Source of the DNA: Arthrobacter pascens | Lineage (GTDB): Bacteria; Actinomycetota; Actinomycetes; Actinomycetales; Micrococcaceae | Length of the DNA stretch: 64,000 nucleotides | NCBI RefSeq assembly: GCF_017052465.1 | Contig: NZ_JAFHKT010000145.1 | Span: 221,399 to 285,398 of the forward strand | Direction of reading: 5' to 3' | Shown: piece after piece, positions 42,752-51,613 of the stretch | Position numbering within the stretch: position 1 is the stretch's first letter | Layout of the letters: the number at the start of each line of letters is the position of its first letter | Notes under the pieces: generated by a model | The model's database searches: none | Seen by the model: only the letters and a program-made list of their open reading frames with translations | What the model was told of the DNA's origin: nothing | Program-made: the position numbers and the translations under genes

Positions 42752-44245
42752 CTAGAGGGATCCGGCTACGGCCAGCACCGGGGCTGCGTCCTTGACAGAG
42801 TCCTTGGCCGGGAACGTCGGCGGGTTCACGCCGGCCATTTCCTCCATGACCCGGACCACCTGGCAGCTGTAGCCGAACTCGTTGTCGTACCAGACGTAGA
42901 GAACCAGGTTCTTGTCGGTGGAGACAGTGGCCAGGCCGTCCACGATGCCGGTGCGGCGGGAGCCGACGAAGTCCGTGGAGACGACCTCCGGGGAGTCGAT
43001 GTAGTCGATCTGCTTGCGCAGGACCGAGTGCAGCGACATTTCGCGCAGGTAGTCGTTGACCTCGTCCTTGGTGGTACCGCTTTCCAGGGTCAGGTTCAGG
43101 ATCGCAAGGGAGACGTCCGGGGTGGGGACGCGGATGGAGCTGCCGGTGAGCTTGCCCTGCAGTTCCGGCAGTGCCTTGGCCACGGCCTTGGCTGCCCCGG
43201 TCTCGGTGATGACCATGTTCAGCGCTGCCGAGCGTCCGCGGCGGTCGCCCTTGTGGAAGTTGTCGATCAGGTTCTGGTCGTTGGTGAAGGAGTGCACGGT
43301 CTCCACGTGGCCGTGGATCACACCGTACTTGTCGTTGATCGCCTTCAGGACCGGCGTGATGGCGTTGGTGGTGCAGGATGCCGCGGTGACGATCTTGTCC
43401 GAATCCAGGATGGTGCCGTGGTTGATGCCGTGGACAATGTTCTTCAGCTCACCCTTGCCCGGAGCGGTCAGCAGCACGCGACCCACGCCCTTGCTCAGGA
43501 GGTGCTGGGACAGGCCCTCCGCGTCGCGCCAGCGGCCCGTGTTGTCCACCACGAGGGCGTCCTTGATGCCGTAGGCCGTGTAGTCGATCGTGGCGGGGTT
43601 GTCCGAGTAGATGACCTGGACCTGGACGCCGTTGGCCGTGATGGTGTTCGCTTCCTCGTCCACCTTGATGGTGCCTTCGAAGGATCCGTGGACCGAGTCG
43701 CGGCGCAGCAGGCTCGCACGCTTGGACAGGTCGTTGGCGGAACCTCGCCGCACGACGATGGCGCGCAGGCGCAGGCCGTGCCCGCCGCCGGCTTTTTCGA
43801 TGAGAAGGCGGGCGACCAGGCGGCCGATCCGGCCAAACCCGTAAAGGACGACGTCGGTGCTGGTGCGGTCATCGGCGCCCCGCTTGCCGACGATCTCAGC
43901 CAGCTCGGCGCGGAGGAATTCCTCCAAAGTGGCACCGCCGCCGTCGGACTTGAACTTCTGGTTCAGGCGCGCGATGTCGATCGCGGCGGCACCCAGCTCC
44001 AGCTTTGCAAGGGTGTCCAGCAGGGGTGCCGTTTCCTCCAGGAGGAGCTCGTCCTTGCTCATCCGGCGGGCAAAGCGGTGTGCCTTGAGGATGTTCATGG
44101 TGGATTTGTTGATCAGGCTGCGGCCGTGGATCGAGGTCACCACGTTGTTTTCCCGGTACAGCCGGCCGATCACCGGGATCATGGCCTCGGCGAGTGCCTC
44201 GCGGCCCATCCACGTATCAAGACAAGAATCTGACGTCTGGCTCAC
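42752..44245 (-). CDS. gap: Glyceraldehyde-3-phosphate dehydrogenase, long form (GapB-like)
   Basis: Oxidises glyceraldehyde-3-phosphate, or the reverse in gluconeogenesis. The catalytic ASCTTNA motif (Cys near residue 289) and the Rossmann FGRIGR are intact. An N-terminal extension of about 125 helical residues precedes the fold, making 497 in total compared with about 335 for the usual enzyme. This matches the second GAPDH (GapB type) of corynebacteria, which favours NADP(H) and gluconeogenesis; cofactor preference here is inferred. The GTG at 44245 has AAGGAAGG upstream. Downstream on this strand is a hairpin. Confidence 0.92.
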   Translation of the reverse strand: MSQTSDSCLDTWMGREALAEAMIPVIGRLYRENNVVTSIHGRSLINKSTMNILKAHRFARRMSKDELLLEETAPLLDTLAKLELGAAAIDIARLNQKFKSDGGGATLEEFLRAELAEIVGKRGADDRTSTDVVLYGFGRIGRLVARLLIEKAGGGHGLRLRAIVVRRGSANDLSKRASLLRRDSVHGSFEGTIKVDEEANTITANGVQVQVIYSDNPATIDYTAYGIKDALVVDNTGRWRDAEGLSQHLLSKGVGRVLLTAPGKGELKNIVHGINHGTILDSDKIVTAASCTTNAITPVLKAINDKYGVIHGHVETVHSFTNDQNLIDNFHKGDRRGRSAALNMVITETGAAKAVAKALPELQGKLTGSSIRVPTPDVSLAILNLTLESGTTKDEVNDYLREMSLHSVLRKQIDYIDSPEVVSTDFVGSRRTGIVDGLATVSTDKNLVLYVWYDNEFGYSCQVVRVMEEMAGVNPPTFPAKDSVKDAAPVLAVAGSL

Positions 44246-44371
44246 AGAACTACCTTCCTTGGTTCAACCGGCTACGTCCTCGTAACCGGAAGTCGGCCAC
44301 CCGAAAGTTATCCAGGGGCGCTGGCACCGGCAGGGTTTCGGTCCGCCCCGGATGCCATTGACGCTGCAAAG

Positions 44372-44404
44372 AAAAACCGCCGGCTGCGAACGCAGACCCG
44401 GCGG
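44372..44404 (-). terminator. Rho-independent terminator of RNase P RNA
   Basis: On the minus strand CCGCCGG pairs with CCGGCGG around an inner CTGCG/CGCAG stem and is followed by five Ts. It lies about 125 bases beyond the RNA 3' end. Confidence 0.8.
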
Positions 44405-44528
44405 AAGAACTTCTACGTTCAAGGTCTATTCTAGGGCTGGCCACGTGCCCTCCATGACCGGGGAACGCGTGAAATCACTCACACCGGGCTTCACGCCCCG
44501 GGCTGCGGCAAGAGCGCCGACAAAATAT

Positions 44529-44925
44529 GTGGATGGGTTGACCGATACGCCGGGTTCTGTGTTCCCGCGCCGTTGCCGGGGCGGGAGTAGCGGCCATCCA
44601 TCTACGAGCGCCGTTGCCGGCGCCCTCCAGCGGCCTACCCGGACACTCGGGCGAGCAGCCCTCAAACGTGCCCTGTCTGGCCTTGCTCCGGGTGGGGTTT
44701 ACCTAGCCTTCCCGGTCACCCGGGAAGCTGGTGGTCTCTTACACCACCGTTTCACCCTTACCTGCATCGTGCCGCTTTCAAATCGGCACGAGGCGGGCGG
44801 TCTGTTTTCTGTGGCACTGGCCTGCGGGTTACCCCGAGTGGGCGTTACCCACCACCCTGCTCTGCGGAGCCCGGACGTTCCTCGAGCCACTTGCGTGACG
44901 CGCGGCCGCCTGGTCAACCCATCCG
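44529..44925 (-). ncRNA. rnpB: RNase P RNA (bacterial class A)
   Basis: The catalytic RNA that matures tRNA 5' ends. The minus strand carries the universal blocks GAGGAACGTCCGGGCT, ACAGAAAACAGACCGCC, AAGGGTGAAACGGTGG, GTAAGAGACCACCAGC, GGCTAGGTAAACCCC and ACAGAACCCGGCG. The P1 helix pairs GGATGGGTTGACC with its complement at the 3' end, which fixes both ends to within a few bases. Length of about 400 nt is typical of actinobacteria. Confidence 0.96.
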
Positions 44926-44931
44926 CAGTCC

Positions 44932-44937
44932 ATTCTA
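44932..44937 (-). promoter_or_regulatory. -10 hexamer of rnpB
   Basis: TAGAAT on the minus strand is seven bases before the start of the P1 helix. Confidence 0.65.
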
Positions 44938-44994
44938 CGGTCAGTACGGCTGTGCCCTGCCACAAGTGGCCCTGCCACACTCACGCATCGAGCC

Positions 44995-45000
44995 TATGAT
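44995..45000 (+). promoter_or_regulatory. -10 hexamer, leaderless start of the esterase gene
   Basis: TATGAT is followed by six bases and the ATG at 45007. Confidence 0.6.
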
Positions 45001-45006
45001 CGGAGC

Positions 45007-45825
45007 ATGGACGCGTCCGCAGTGACCCGGCGCCGCCTGCTTCAGCTCGCAGGACTCGGCCTTGGCGCGTACGCGGTCACTCAGTGCACGGCCAGCTATC
45101 CCTCGGTGGCCATGGGCGGCGGTTCCTTCGTGTCGAGGTTCCGGCCGGCGGCGACAACCTACTGGTCGATCGCCACGCCGGTGATCCCGGGGCGGAGCGG
45201 GACAGACTTCCCGTTGGCTCTGTTCCTCCATGGCCTCGGCGGCAACAACCAAGGGATCTTCGATGTGCTCCAGGCGCACGAAATCCTGAAGCGCCACCTC
45301 CTTATCGGCGGGACGCCGTTCGCCATTGCGTCGGTGGACGGCGGCGACACCTGGTGGCACCGGCGCGCCGACGGCAGCGACACACAGTCAATGCTGGTGC
45401 ATGAGTTCGTGCCCTTCCTCGGCTCGCAGGGCTATGATCTTGGCCGGATCGGCCTTTTCGGCCTGTCCATGGGAGGCTTCGGTGCCCTGCTTCTGGCCTC
45501 GCAGGGCCGCCTGCCCGGCATCCGGGCCGTGGCGGCCATGAGTCCTGCAGTCTGGGAGCGCTACCACGAGCACATCGAAGGGGCCTTCGACGGCCCGGCT
45601 GATTTTGCCGCCCACGACGTGTTTTCGTTCCGGCCCAGACTGGCAGCGGTGCCCAAGCGGATCGACTGCGGAACCGAGGACGACTTGTTCGCCACGGTCA
45701 GGAACTACGCCAGCGCCCTCCCCGGCGTGGTCGAGGGCGGCTTCCGGCCCGGTGGACACGATGCGCAGTACTGGCGGGCCATCCTGCCGGACGTGCTGTC
45801 CTTCCTCGGCAAGCACCTCGGCTGA
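45007..45825 (+). CDS. Tat-exported esterase (alpha/beta hydrolase fold)
   Basis: A 272-residue hydrolase of the esterase-D/mycolyltransferase-like group. The N-terminus TRRRLLQLAG is a twin-arginine signal, followed by a hydrophobic run and a cysteine (VTQC) that is a poor lipobox. The oxyanion loop is FLHGLGGNN. The nucleophile Ser sits in GLSMGG near residue 155, the acid is probably in the TEDDLF segment, and the His lies in GGHDAQYW. It should act outside the cell on an ester or on a carbohydrate ester; the substrate is unknown. It is a single gene with a leaderless-type promoter. Confidence 0.85.
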   Translation: MDASAVTRRRLLQLAGLGLGAYAVTQCTASYPSVAMGGGSFVSRFRPAATTYWSIATPVIPGRSGTDFPLALFLHGLGGNNQGIFDVLQAHEILKRHLLIGGTPFAIASVDGGDTWWHRRADGSDTQSMLVHEFVPFLGSQGYDLGRIGLFGLSMGGFGALLLASQGRLPGIRAVAAMSPAVWERYHEHIEGAFDGPADFAAHDVFSFRPRLAAVPKRIDCGTEDDLFATVRNYASALPGVVEGGFRPGGHDAQYWRAILPDVLSFLGKHLG

Positions 45826-45862
45826 CGCACGGCCGCCGCGAGACGACGCCGGCGGGCACCGG

Positions 45863-45868
45863 TAAGAT
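45863..45868 (+). promoter_or_regulatory. -10 hexamer, leaderless start of yaaA
   Basis: TAAGAT is followed by six bases and the GTG at 45875. Confidence 0.6.
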
Positions 45869-45874
45869 CGTACG

Positions 45875-46639
45875 GTGCTAATCCTGCTTCCCCCGTCCGA
45901 AGGCAAGACCCCGGCCGTCCGCGGCGACGCCATGGACTGGACGTCCCTGAGCTTCCCTGAACTGAACCCCAGCCGGGCCAAGGTGCTCGACGCCCTGGGA
46001 ACGGTGAGCGCGCACGAGGACGCCCTGGCCCTGCTCGGCGTCGGAGCGTCGCTGTCGTCCGACGTCGAACGCAACACCCGGCTGCACGCGGAACCTGCGG
46101 CGCCGGCCCACCAGGTGTATTCAGGAGTTCTGTACGACGCACTGGGCTACAAGTCGATGACGGCCGCACAGCGGCGCCGCGCAGATGAAGCGGTGCTGGT
46201 CATTTCGGCACTGTGGGGAGCCATCCGCTTCGCGGACTCCGTGCCCGCCTACCGGCTGTCGATGTCAACGGCCCTGCCCGACGTCGGACGCCTTGCCTCG
46301 TTCTGGAAGCCGCAGCTCACGGACGCCCTCGCCTCCGCCGCGGCCGGCGAGCTGCTCATTGACTGCCGGTCCAGCACCTACGCCGCGGCGTGGACTCCCC
46401 CTCCGGCGGCCACCGTGGCCGTGAATGTTTTTACGGAGGTGAACGGCGTCCGCAAGGTGGTCAGCCACTTCGCCAAGCACACCCGCGGGGAGCTGGCGCG
46501 GCACCTGCTGACACGCCGCGGAAAGGCCCCGGAGACACCGGCGCAGCTGCACAAGGCCGCCGGCGAGAAGTGGAATGCCGAACTCGTGCCGGGGACGGCG
46601 CGGAAGGCCCACGCCCTGAACATCATCCTGCCCGGCTAG
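45875..46639 (+). CDS. yaaA: Peroxide stress protein YaaA
   Basis: A DUF328/UPF0246 protein of 254 residues that in E. coli lowers free iron and DNA damage under hydrogen peroxide. The family start LILLPPSEGK, the segment YSGVLYDALGY, ISALWGAIRFADSVPAYRLSM and the C-terminal SHFAKHTRGELARHLL are all present. A helix-hairpin-helix-like DNA-binding region has been described for the family. It starts at the GTG at 45875 without a Shine-Dalgarno. It stands alone between the esterase gene and the zinc-ribbon gene on the opposite strand. Confidence 0.93.
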   Translation: MLILLPPSEGKTPAVRGDAMDWTSLSFPELNPSRAKVLDALGTVSAHEDALALLGVGASLSSDVERNTRLHAEPAAPAHQVYSGVLYDALGYKSMTAAQRRRADEAVLVISALWGAIRFADSVPAYRLSMSTALPDVGRLASFWKPQLTDALASAAAGELLIDCRSSTYAAAWTPPPAATVAVNVFTEVNGVRKVVSHFAKHTRGELARHLLTRRGKAPETPAQLHKAAGEKWNAELVPGTARKAHALNIILPG

Positions 46640-46666
46640 CTAACGCTGCCGTCCCGCCCGAGGGGC

Positions 46667-47404
46667 TCAGACCCATTCAGCGGAGCGCACCAGGATGCAG
46701 CCGGAGTCCGGGCAGAAGACGATGTCGTCCTCGGCGGCGGCCTTGATCTCGGCCAGGTCGCCGGGGCTCAGCTGCATGCCGGAGCCTTCGGACGTGCCAT
46801 GGAAGAGCCGTGCGGCACCCACGCCGCGGCGGGCCAGGGTCTTCTCATAGACGGCCAGCATTCCGGCGTCGAGCCCCGCGGCGAACACTGCCCTGCGGCC
46901 GCGCACCACCGTTTCCTCCGCGGCAATCTCTGCCAGCTGCCCGTCCAGTTCCGCCCGGATCACGCCGAAGGAACCCTGGACGCCATCGACGATCTTCTGC
47001 TGGGCTGCCTGCCGTTCACGCAGCGCGTCCAGCCGCTCCATGACTTCGAGTTCAACGTCTTCGAGGTCGGACCGGCGCTTGTTGAGGGAGGCGATGTCCT
47101 TCTGCAGTGCCACCAGGTCCTTGGACAGGCCGGTGCCGCTGTTCAACCGCGCCTCGTCGCGTTCAATCCTGCCGGCCACCTGTTCCACGTCGGCTTCGGC
47201 GCGCTTTAGTTCCGCCTGTGCGTCATGGACCGCCATCTTTGCTGCCCCCAGCTCGCCGTTGGCAATGCTGAGCGCCGCCTGGAGGTCTTCGATGCGGGGA
47301 TCCGTTTCAAGGCTGCGGCGGCGGTTGGCCAGGGACTTGAGTTTGGCGTCCAGCCCTTGGAGTTCGAGCAACTTCAACTGTTCCGCCGGTGCTGCCTTGG
47401 CCAC
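46667..47404 (-). CDS. Coiled-coil protein with C-terminal zinc-ribbon-like domain
   Basis: A 245-residue protein. Residues 1-165 are a long antiparallel coiled coil (LQGLDAKLKSLANRRRSLE...). The C-terminal part (VGAARLFHGTSEGSGMQLSPGDLAEIKA...FCPDSGCILVR) matches the C4 zinc-ribbon family that accompanies the Nif3 gene in actinobacteria. The first cysteine pair of the ribbon is missing and only FCPDSGC remains, so metal binding is doubtful. GGAGGT precedes the GTG at 47404. It is downstream of the Nif3-like gene on the same strand. Function unknown. Confidence 0.85.
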   Translation of the reverse strand: MAKAAPAEQLKLLELQGLDAKLKSLANRRRSLETDPRIEDLQAALSIANGELGAAKMAVHDAQAELKRAEADVEQVAGRIERDEARLNSGTGLSKDLVALQKDIASLNKRRSDLEDVELEVMERLDALRERQAAQQKIVDGVQGSFGVIRAELDGQLAEIAAEETVVRGRRAVFAAGLDAGMLAVYEKTLARRGVGAARLFHGTSEGSGMQLSPGDLAEIKAAAEDDIVFCPDSGCILVRSAEWV

Positions 47405-47466
47405 GATTACCTCCGCTTGTTCCCATCCGACCTGCGCCGGGCACCCCTGCAGGGGCTTTATAGACT

Positions 47467-48390
47467 CTAGTCCCCGCCGGGAGTCAGAATGAAGTCCCAC
47501 GGATCGCTGTTGGTGGAGCTGACACGGATGTCGACGTCCAGGCCCTGGTCCGCGAGGACGTTGCCGAGGGCATCGGCAGCAGCCGGAAGCCACAGCCACT
47601 CGCTGGCGAAATGGGACACGTCGATAAGGTACGGGCGGTCGTTAACGGCGGCCTCGCGGGCCTCGGAAGCGGCGTGGTGCCGCAGGTCTGCGGTGACATA
47701 CAGATCGGCGCCGCTGGCCCGCACCTCGTCAAACAGGGAATCTCCGGCCCCGCCGCAGACCGCGATCCGGCGGACCAGGCCGTCCTTGTCGCCGGAAACC
47801 CTGACCCCGCCTGCCACGGAGGGAAGAATGCCATACACCCTCGCCGCGAAGTCGCCCAGGGTCATGGCCTCGGCAAGATCGCCCACCCTGCCGATGCCTT
47901 CCTCGGGAAGGCCATTGGCTGCGCGAGTCAGCGGAGCAACATCTTGCAGCCCCAGGGCATCGGCCAGGACGTCCGAGACTCCCCCGACGGCGGAGTCTCC
48001 GTTCGTGTGAACGGTCAGGAGCGCCGTTCCCGACTCAATGAGGCGGTGGACTGCCTTGCCTTTGGGGGTGTTGGCCGCGACTGACGTGACGCCCTTGAGC
48101 AGCAGCGGGTGGTGGGTGATCAACAACTCGGCGCCCCATTCGATGGCCTCGTCTATGACCTCGAGTGTGGGATCCACGGCGAACATGACCCGGGTGATTT
48201 CAGCCGACGGATGCCCGGCGACAAGGCCCACCTCGTCCCACTCCTCGGCGAGCGACTCAGGCCAGAGCTCTTCGACAGCCAGCATGAGCTGTCCGAGTGT
48301 GGGCGCCTCCGGCGCCGCCCCGGCGTCTGCCACGTCCGGAGATTCTGCCGGCTCTGCTGCAACGCCACTGTTCACAGGTTCCATACTCAT
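47467..48390 (-). CDS. Nif3-like dinuclear metal-centre protein
   Basis: A member of the NIF3/YbgI/DUF34 family of 307 residues; a toroidal hexamer with a two-metal site. The metal motif THHPLLLKG (two His) and VDVSHFASEWL-like segment (LIDVSHFASE) near the C-terminus supply the ligands. An Ala/Glu/Pro-rich extension of about 30 residues starts the protein. The biochemical role is unsettled; GTP cyclohydrolase-like activities have been proposed for relatives. The ATG at 48390 follows TAGAGT by six bases. It is the first gene of a pair with the zinc-ribbon gene. Confidence 0.9.
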   Translation of the reverse strand: MSMEPVNSGVAAEPAESPDVADAGAAPEAPTLGQLMLAVEELWPESLAEEWDEVGLVAGHPSAEITRVMFAVDPTLEVIDEAIEWGAELLITHHPLLLKGVTSVAANTPKGKAVHRLIESGTALLTVHTNGDSAVGGVSDVLADALGLQDVAPLTRAANGLPEEGIGRVGDLAEAMTLGDFAARVYGILPSVAGGVRVSGDKDGLVRRIAVCGGAGDSLFDEVRASGADLYVTADLRHHAASEAREAAVNDRPYLIDVSHFASEWLWLPAAADALGNVLADQGLDVDIRVSSTNSDPWDFILTPGGD

Positions 48391-48396
48391 ATTTTT

Positions 48397-48402
48397 ACTC
48401 TA
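48397..48402 (-). promoter_or_regulatory. -10 hexamer, leaderless start of the Nif3-like gene
   Basis: TAGAGT on the minus strand lies six bases before the ATG at 48390. Confidence 0.6.
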
Positions 48403-48483
48403 TAGGCGCCGCTGGCCCGTCCCGGGCTCGGACCCGTAGTGTGGCAAGGGAATCATCGGCGCACCTCAACCATTGAAGAGGAC

Positions 48484-49008
48484 ATGAGAACTTTTGTGCT
48501 TGGCGGAGGCTGCTTCTGGTGCCTGGACGCCGTCTACCAGAAAACCATGGGCGTCGAGTCGGTGGTCTCGGGCTACACAGGCGGACACGAACGCCACCCT
48601 GACTACTATTCGGTCTGCTCCGGCACGACGGGCCACGCGGAGGTCGTGGCGGTCACCTTCGACGAGGAGATCATTCCGCCGGAGGTCATCCTGGATATGT
48701 TCTTCGCGCTGCACGACCCCACCACGCTGAACCGCCAGGGGTACGATGTCGGAACCCAGTACCGCTCGTCCATGTTCTATGAGACGACGGAGGAAAAGAT
48801 CCTCTTCGAGGAAGCGATAGAACGGAACCAGGCCCTGTGGTCACGCCAGATCGTGACCGAGGTCAGCCGTCTCCCGGAGTTCTACCGGGCCGAGGAGATC
48901 CACCAGGACTATTACGCGAAATTCCCCGAGCAGGGCTACTGCCAGGTGATCATCAATCCCAAGCTGGCCAAGGCACGGAAATATTACTCTGCATGGCTTA
49001 ATGCTTAG
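48484..49008 (+). CDS. msrA: Peptide methionine sulfoxide reductase MsrA
   Basis: Reduces methionine-S-sulfoxide in proteins. The catalytic motif GCFWC is at residues 9-13 and the family blocks YTGG, YDVGTQYRSS and the C-terminal EQGYCQVIINPKLAK are present; the Cys in that last block can resolve the disulfide. The length is 174. The ATG at 48484 follows GAAGAGG; 15 upstream codons are not family-like. It lies just before cysK, which suggests a link between sulfur supply and repair but not a shared transcript. Confidence 0.95.
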   Translation: MRTFVLGGGCFWCLDAVYQKTMGVESVVSGYTGGHERHPDYYSVCSGTTGHAEVVAVTFDEEIIPPEVILDMFFALHDPTTLNRQGYDVGTQYRSSMFYETTEEKILFEEAIERNQALWSRQIVTEVSRLPEFYRAEEIHQDYYAKFPEQGYCQVIINPKLAKARKYYSAWLNA

Positions 49009-49073
49009 CGGCGGCGCTTACGCCCTCGTTAGGCTGACCAAAGTATTCCCTCTTGAGAGATAGGCGTAAGTAC

Positions 49074-50009
49074 ATGGCACGGATCTACGACGATGTAACA
49101 CAGCTTGTAGGCGGCACCCCCCTGGTCAGGCTCAACCGGCTGAGCGAAGGCCTGGGCGCCACCGTCGCCGTCAAGCTCGAGTTCTACAACCCGGCCAACA
49201 GCGTCAAGGACCGCATCGGCGTCGCCATCATCGACGCGGCCGAGATGTCCGGCGCGCTCAAGCCCGGCGGAACGATCGTCGAGGGAACCTCCGGCAACAC
49301 CGGCATCGCGCTGGCCATGGTGGGTGCGGCACGCGGCTACAAGGTCATCCTTACCATGCCGGAAACCATGTCCACGGAGCGCCGTGTCATGCTGCGCGCC
49401 TTTGGTGCGGAGATCGTCCTGACCCCGGGTTCCGAGGGCATGCGCGGCGCCGTCGAGAAGGCCCAGGAAATCGTGGCCAACACCGAGAACTCCATCTGGG
49501 CCCAGCAGTTCGCCAACGAGGCCAACCCGGAGATCCACCGCAAGACCACGGCCGAGGAAATCTGGGAGGACACCGACGGCAAGGTGGACATCTTCGTCTC
49601 CGGCATCGGCACCGGCGGCACCATCACGGGCGTCGGCCAGGTCCTGAAGGAGCGCAAGCCGGGCGTCCAGATCGTGGCCGTCGAGCCCAAGGACTCCCCC
49701 ATCCTCAACGGCGGCACCCCCGGCCCGCACAAGATCCAGGGCCTGGGCGCCAACTTCATTCCGGAACTGCTGGACACCAACGTCTACGACGAGGTCCTGG
49801 ACGCAACCCTGGAGGACTCCGTGGCCGTGGCCCGGGAACTCGGCGTCAAGGAAGGAATCCTGGGCGGCATTTCCTCCGGCGCCATCGTCTGGGGCGCGCT
49901 GGAACTGGCCAAGCGCCCGGAGAACGCCGGCAAACTGATCGTGGCTGTCGTCTGCGACTTCGGCGAGCGTTACATCTCCACCGTTCTCTATGACGACATC
50001 CGGGGCTAA
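49074..50009 (+). CDS. cysK: Cysteine synthase A (O-acetylserine sulfhydrylase)
   Basis: A PLP-dependent enzyme making cysteine from O-acetylserine and sulfide. The PLP lysine is Lys45 in NSVKDR. The substrate loop TSGNTG near residue 72 and [10 protein letters not shown] (phosphate cradle) near 180 are present. The length of 311 is typical. The ATG at 49074 is preceded by a purine-rich GAGAGATAGG. It is 40 bases upstream of cysE; the two are probably an operon, and the proteins usually form the cysteine synthase complex. Confidence 0.96.
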   Translation: MARIYDDVTQLVGGTPLVRLNRLSEGLGATVAVKLEFYNPANSVKDRIGVAIIDAAEMSGALKPGGTIVEGTSGNTGIALAMVGAARGYKVILTMPETMSTERRVMLRAFGAEIVLTPGSEGMRGAVEKAQEIVANTENSIWAQQFANEANPEIHRKTTAEEIWEDTDGKVDIFVSGIGTGGTITGVGQVLKERKPGVQIVAVEPKDSPILNGGTPGPHKIQGLGANFIPELLDTNVYDEVLDATLEDSVAVARELGVKEGILGGISSGAIVWGALELAKRPENAGKLIVAVVCDFGERYISTVLYDDIRG

Positions 50010-50050
50010 GCCTTAGCCAGCCGCTCCCCGTTTCCTGTAGAAAGAACTTT

Positions 50051-50635
50051 GTGGGCTTCTTCGCAAGACTTAAGGAAGACCTCGACGCCGCCCGGTCCCA
50101 CGACCCGGCGGCTCGAGGTTCTTTTGAGAACTTTTTCGCCTATTCCGGGCTGCATGCCATCTGGGCGCACCGGCTGACGCACAGGCTGTGGCTCAACCCG
50201 TCGCTGCGGTTTCCTGCGCGCCTGATTTCGCAGCTGGCCCGGTTCCTGACCGGCATCGAAATCCATCCGGGTGCCACGATCGGCCGGCGGTTCTTCATCG
50301 ACCACGGCATAGGCGTGGTCATCGGGGAAACAGCCGAGATCGGCGAAGACGTCATGATCTACCACGGCGTGACGCTCGGCGGGCGCTCGCTGGCGAAGGT
50401 GAAGCGGCACCCCACGATCGGGGACCGCGTCACCATCGGAGCCGGGGCAAAGATCCTCGGACCCATCACGATCGGCCAGGACAGCGCCGTCGGTGCCAAC
50501 GCCGTCGTCGTCAAGGACGCCCCGCCGGAGTCAATCGTCACCGGCGTTCCGGCCACCTGGCGCCACCGCGACGCGCAGCGGGAAACCTCCCCCGCTGTGG
50601 ATCCTGCCGAGTACTACATCGAATACAGGATCTGA
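50051..50635 (+). CDS. cysE: Serine O-acetyltransferase
   Basis: Acetylates serine with acetyl-CoA, the committed step to cysteine. The helical N-terminus is short, as in the 190-residue actinobacterial form, and is followed by the left-handed beta-helix of hexapeptide repeats ([35 protein letters not shown]). Catalytic His and Asp lie in IDHGIG and the later repeat. The C-terminus ends in EYRI: the Ile-terminal tail is used by CysE to bind CysK in other bacteria. It starts with GTG and follows cysK. Confidence 0.95.
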   Translation: MGFFARLKEDLDAARSHDPAARGSFENFFAYSGLHAIWAHRLTHRLWLNPSLRFPARLISQLARFLTGIEIHPGATIGRRFFIDHGIGVVIGETAEIGEDVMIYHGVTLGGRSLAKVKRHPTIGDRVTIGAGAKILGPITIGQDSAVGANAVVVKDAPPESIVTGVPATWRHRDAQRETSPAVDPAEYYIEYRI

Positions 50636-50653
50636 GGAATCCCGGGAACCGGG

Positions 50654-51487
50654 TCAGCGCGCCACCCGCGCCAGGACGGCTTTCACCGCCATGTCGAACA
50701 GGCGGTCGGGGAGGACCCGGCGCAGCATCATGATGGCAGGCGCTCCCCTGCCCACCGGATAGCGCGTCTTTGGCCGCGCAGCGGTGGCGGCATGGACCAC
50801 GGCATCGGCGATGATTCCAGGATCCGTGGATGTGGCGGGCCGTCCGGTGGACGCGAGTACTGCGGCCATCTCTTTCGCCTGCTTCCGGTAGGGTCCGCTG
50901 CCCGAGCGGGCCAGCAGCCCTTGCGCGGCGATGCTGCCCCATTCGGTCACGGTGCTCGCAGGCTCGATGATCGCCACCTGGATGCCGTGGGGCTGTAGTT
51001 CGAGCCGCAGGGCGTCGCTGAGGCCTTCCACGGCGAACTTGGTGGCGTGGTACCAGGTTCCCAGGGGCTCATAGAACTTCCCTCCGATGGAGGAGATGTT
51101 GATGATCCGGCCGCGCCGTGCCTCCCGCATGCCCGGCAGGACCAGCTGGGTCATCCTTGCGAGGCCGAAGACGTTGACATCGAACTGCCGTCTTCCCTCC
51201 GCAAGCTCAACCTCTTCCAGGGCCCCGAACGTGCCGTAGCCGGCGTTGTTGACCAGCACGTCTATCCGCCCGTGGGAAGCGAGCACGGCGGCGACCGCGC
51301 TGCTCATGGACTCCTCGTCGGTGACATCCAGCGGCACCACGTTCACGCCCGAGGCCTTCAGCGGGTTCATCATGTCTACCCGCCGCGCCCCGGCGAAGAC
51401 GGTAAATCCTTCCTGGCTGAGCTTCCTGGCAGCTTCAAATCCGATGCCGGTGGAGGCTCCGGTGACAAACGCGACGGGCTGGGACAC
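50654..51487 (-). CDS. Short-chain dehydrogenase/reductase
   Basis: A 277-residue SDR with TGASTGIG near residue 9 (cofactor), VNNAGYG near 87, ISSIGG as the catalytic Ser region and YHATKF (Tyr, Lys). An extended C-terminus after the core (AVLASTGRPATSTDPG and beyond) fits the group that acts on larger alcohols or lipids. AGGAG precedes the GTG start. It is convergent with cysE, 18 bases from its stop. The substrate is not predictable. Confidence 0.88.
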   Translation of the reverse strand: MSQPVAFVTGASTGIGFEAARKLSQEGFTVFAGARRVDMMNPLKASGVNVVPLDVTDEESMSSAVAAVLASHGRIDVLVNNAGYGTFGALEEVELAEGRRQFDVNVFGLARMTQLVLPGMREARRGRIINISSIGGKFYEPLGTWYHATKFAVEGLSDALRLELQPHGIQVAIIEPASTVTEWGSIAAQGLLARSGSGPYRKQAKEMAAVLASTGRPATSTDPGIIADAVVHAATAARPKTRYPVGRGAPAIMMLRRVLPDRLFDMAVKAVLARVAR

Positions 51488-51511
51488 GCGGGACTCCTGG
51501 ATCAGATACGG

Positions 51512-51555
51512 AAACGGCCGGCGCCTCCCACAGTATCGGGAAGCGCCGGCCGTTT
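51512..51555. terminator. Hairpin between gnd and the SDR gene
   Basis: The 13-bp perfect arms are 51512-51524 and 51543-51555. It is probably the terminator of the minus-strand gnd gene. Confidence 0.65.
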
Positions 51556-51561
51556 GCTGTA

Positions 51562-51607
51562 TCAGGCTGTGCCGGTCAGGCTGTGCCGGTCAGGCTGTGC
51601 CGGTCAG
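51562..51607 (+). repeat. 14-bp tandem repeat (three copies)
   Basis: The unit TCAGGCTGTGCCGG occurs three times at 51562-51603, followed by a partial TCAG. It is non-coding and lies just beyond the gnd 3' end. Confidence 0.85.
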
Positions 51608-51613
51608 CCGTGG

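Noticed and set aside
51562..51607. Tandem 14-bp repeats considered as CRISPR
   Set aside because: The repeats are directly adjacent without spacers, too short, and no cas gene is present.
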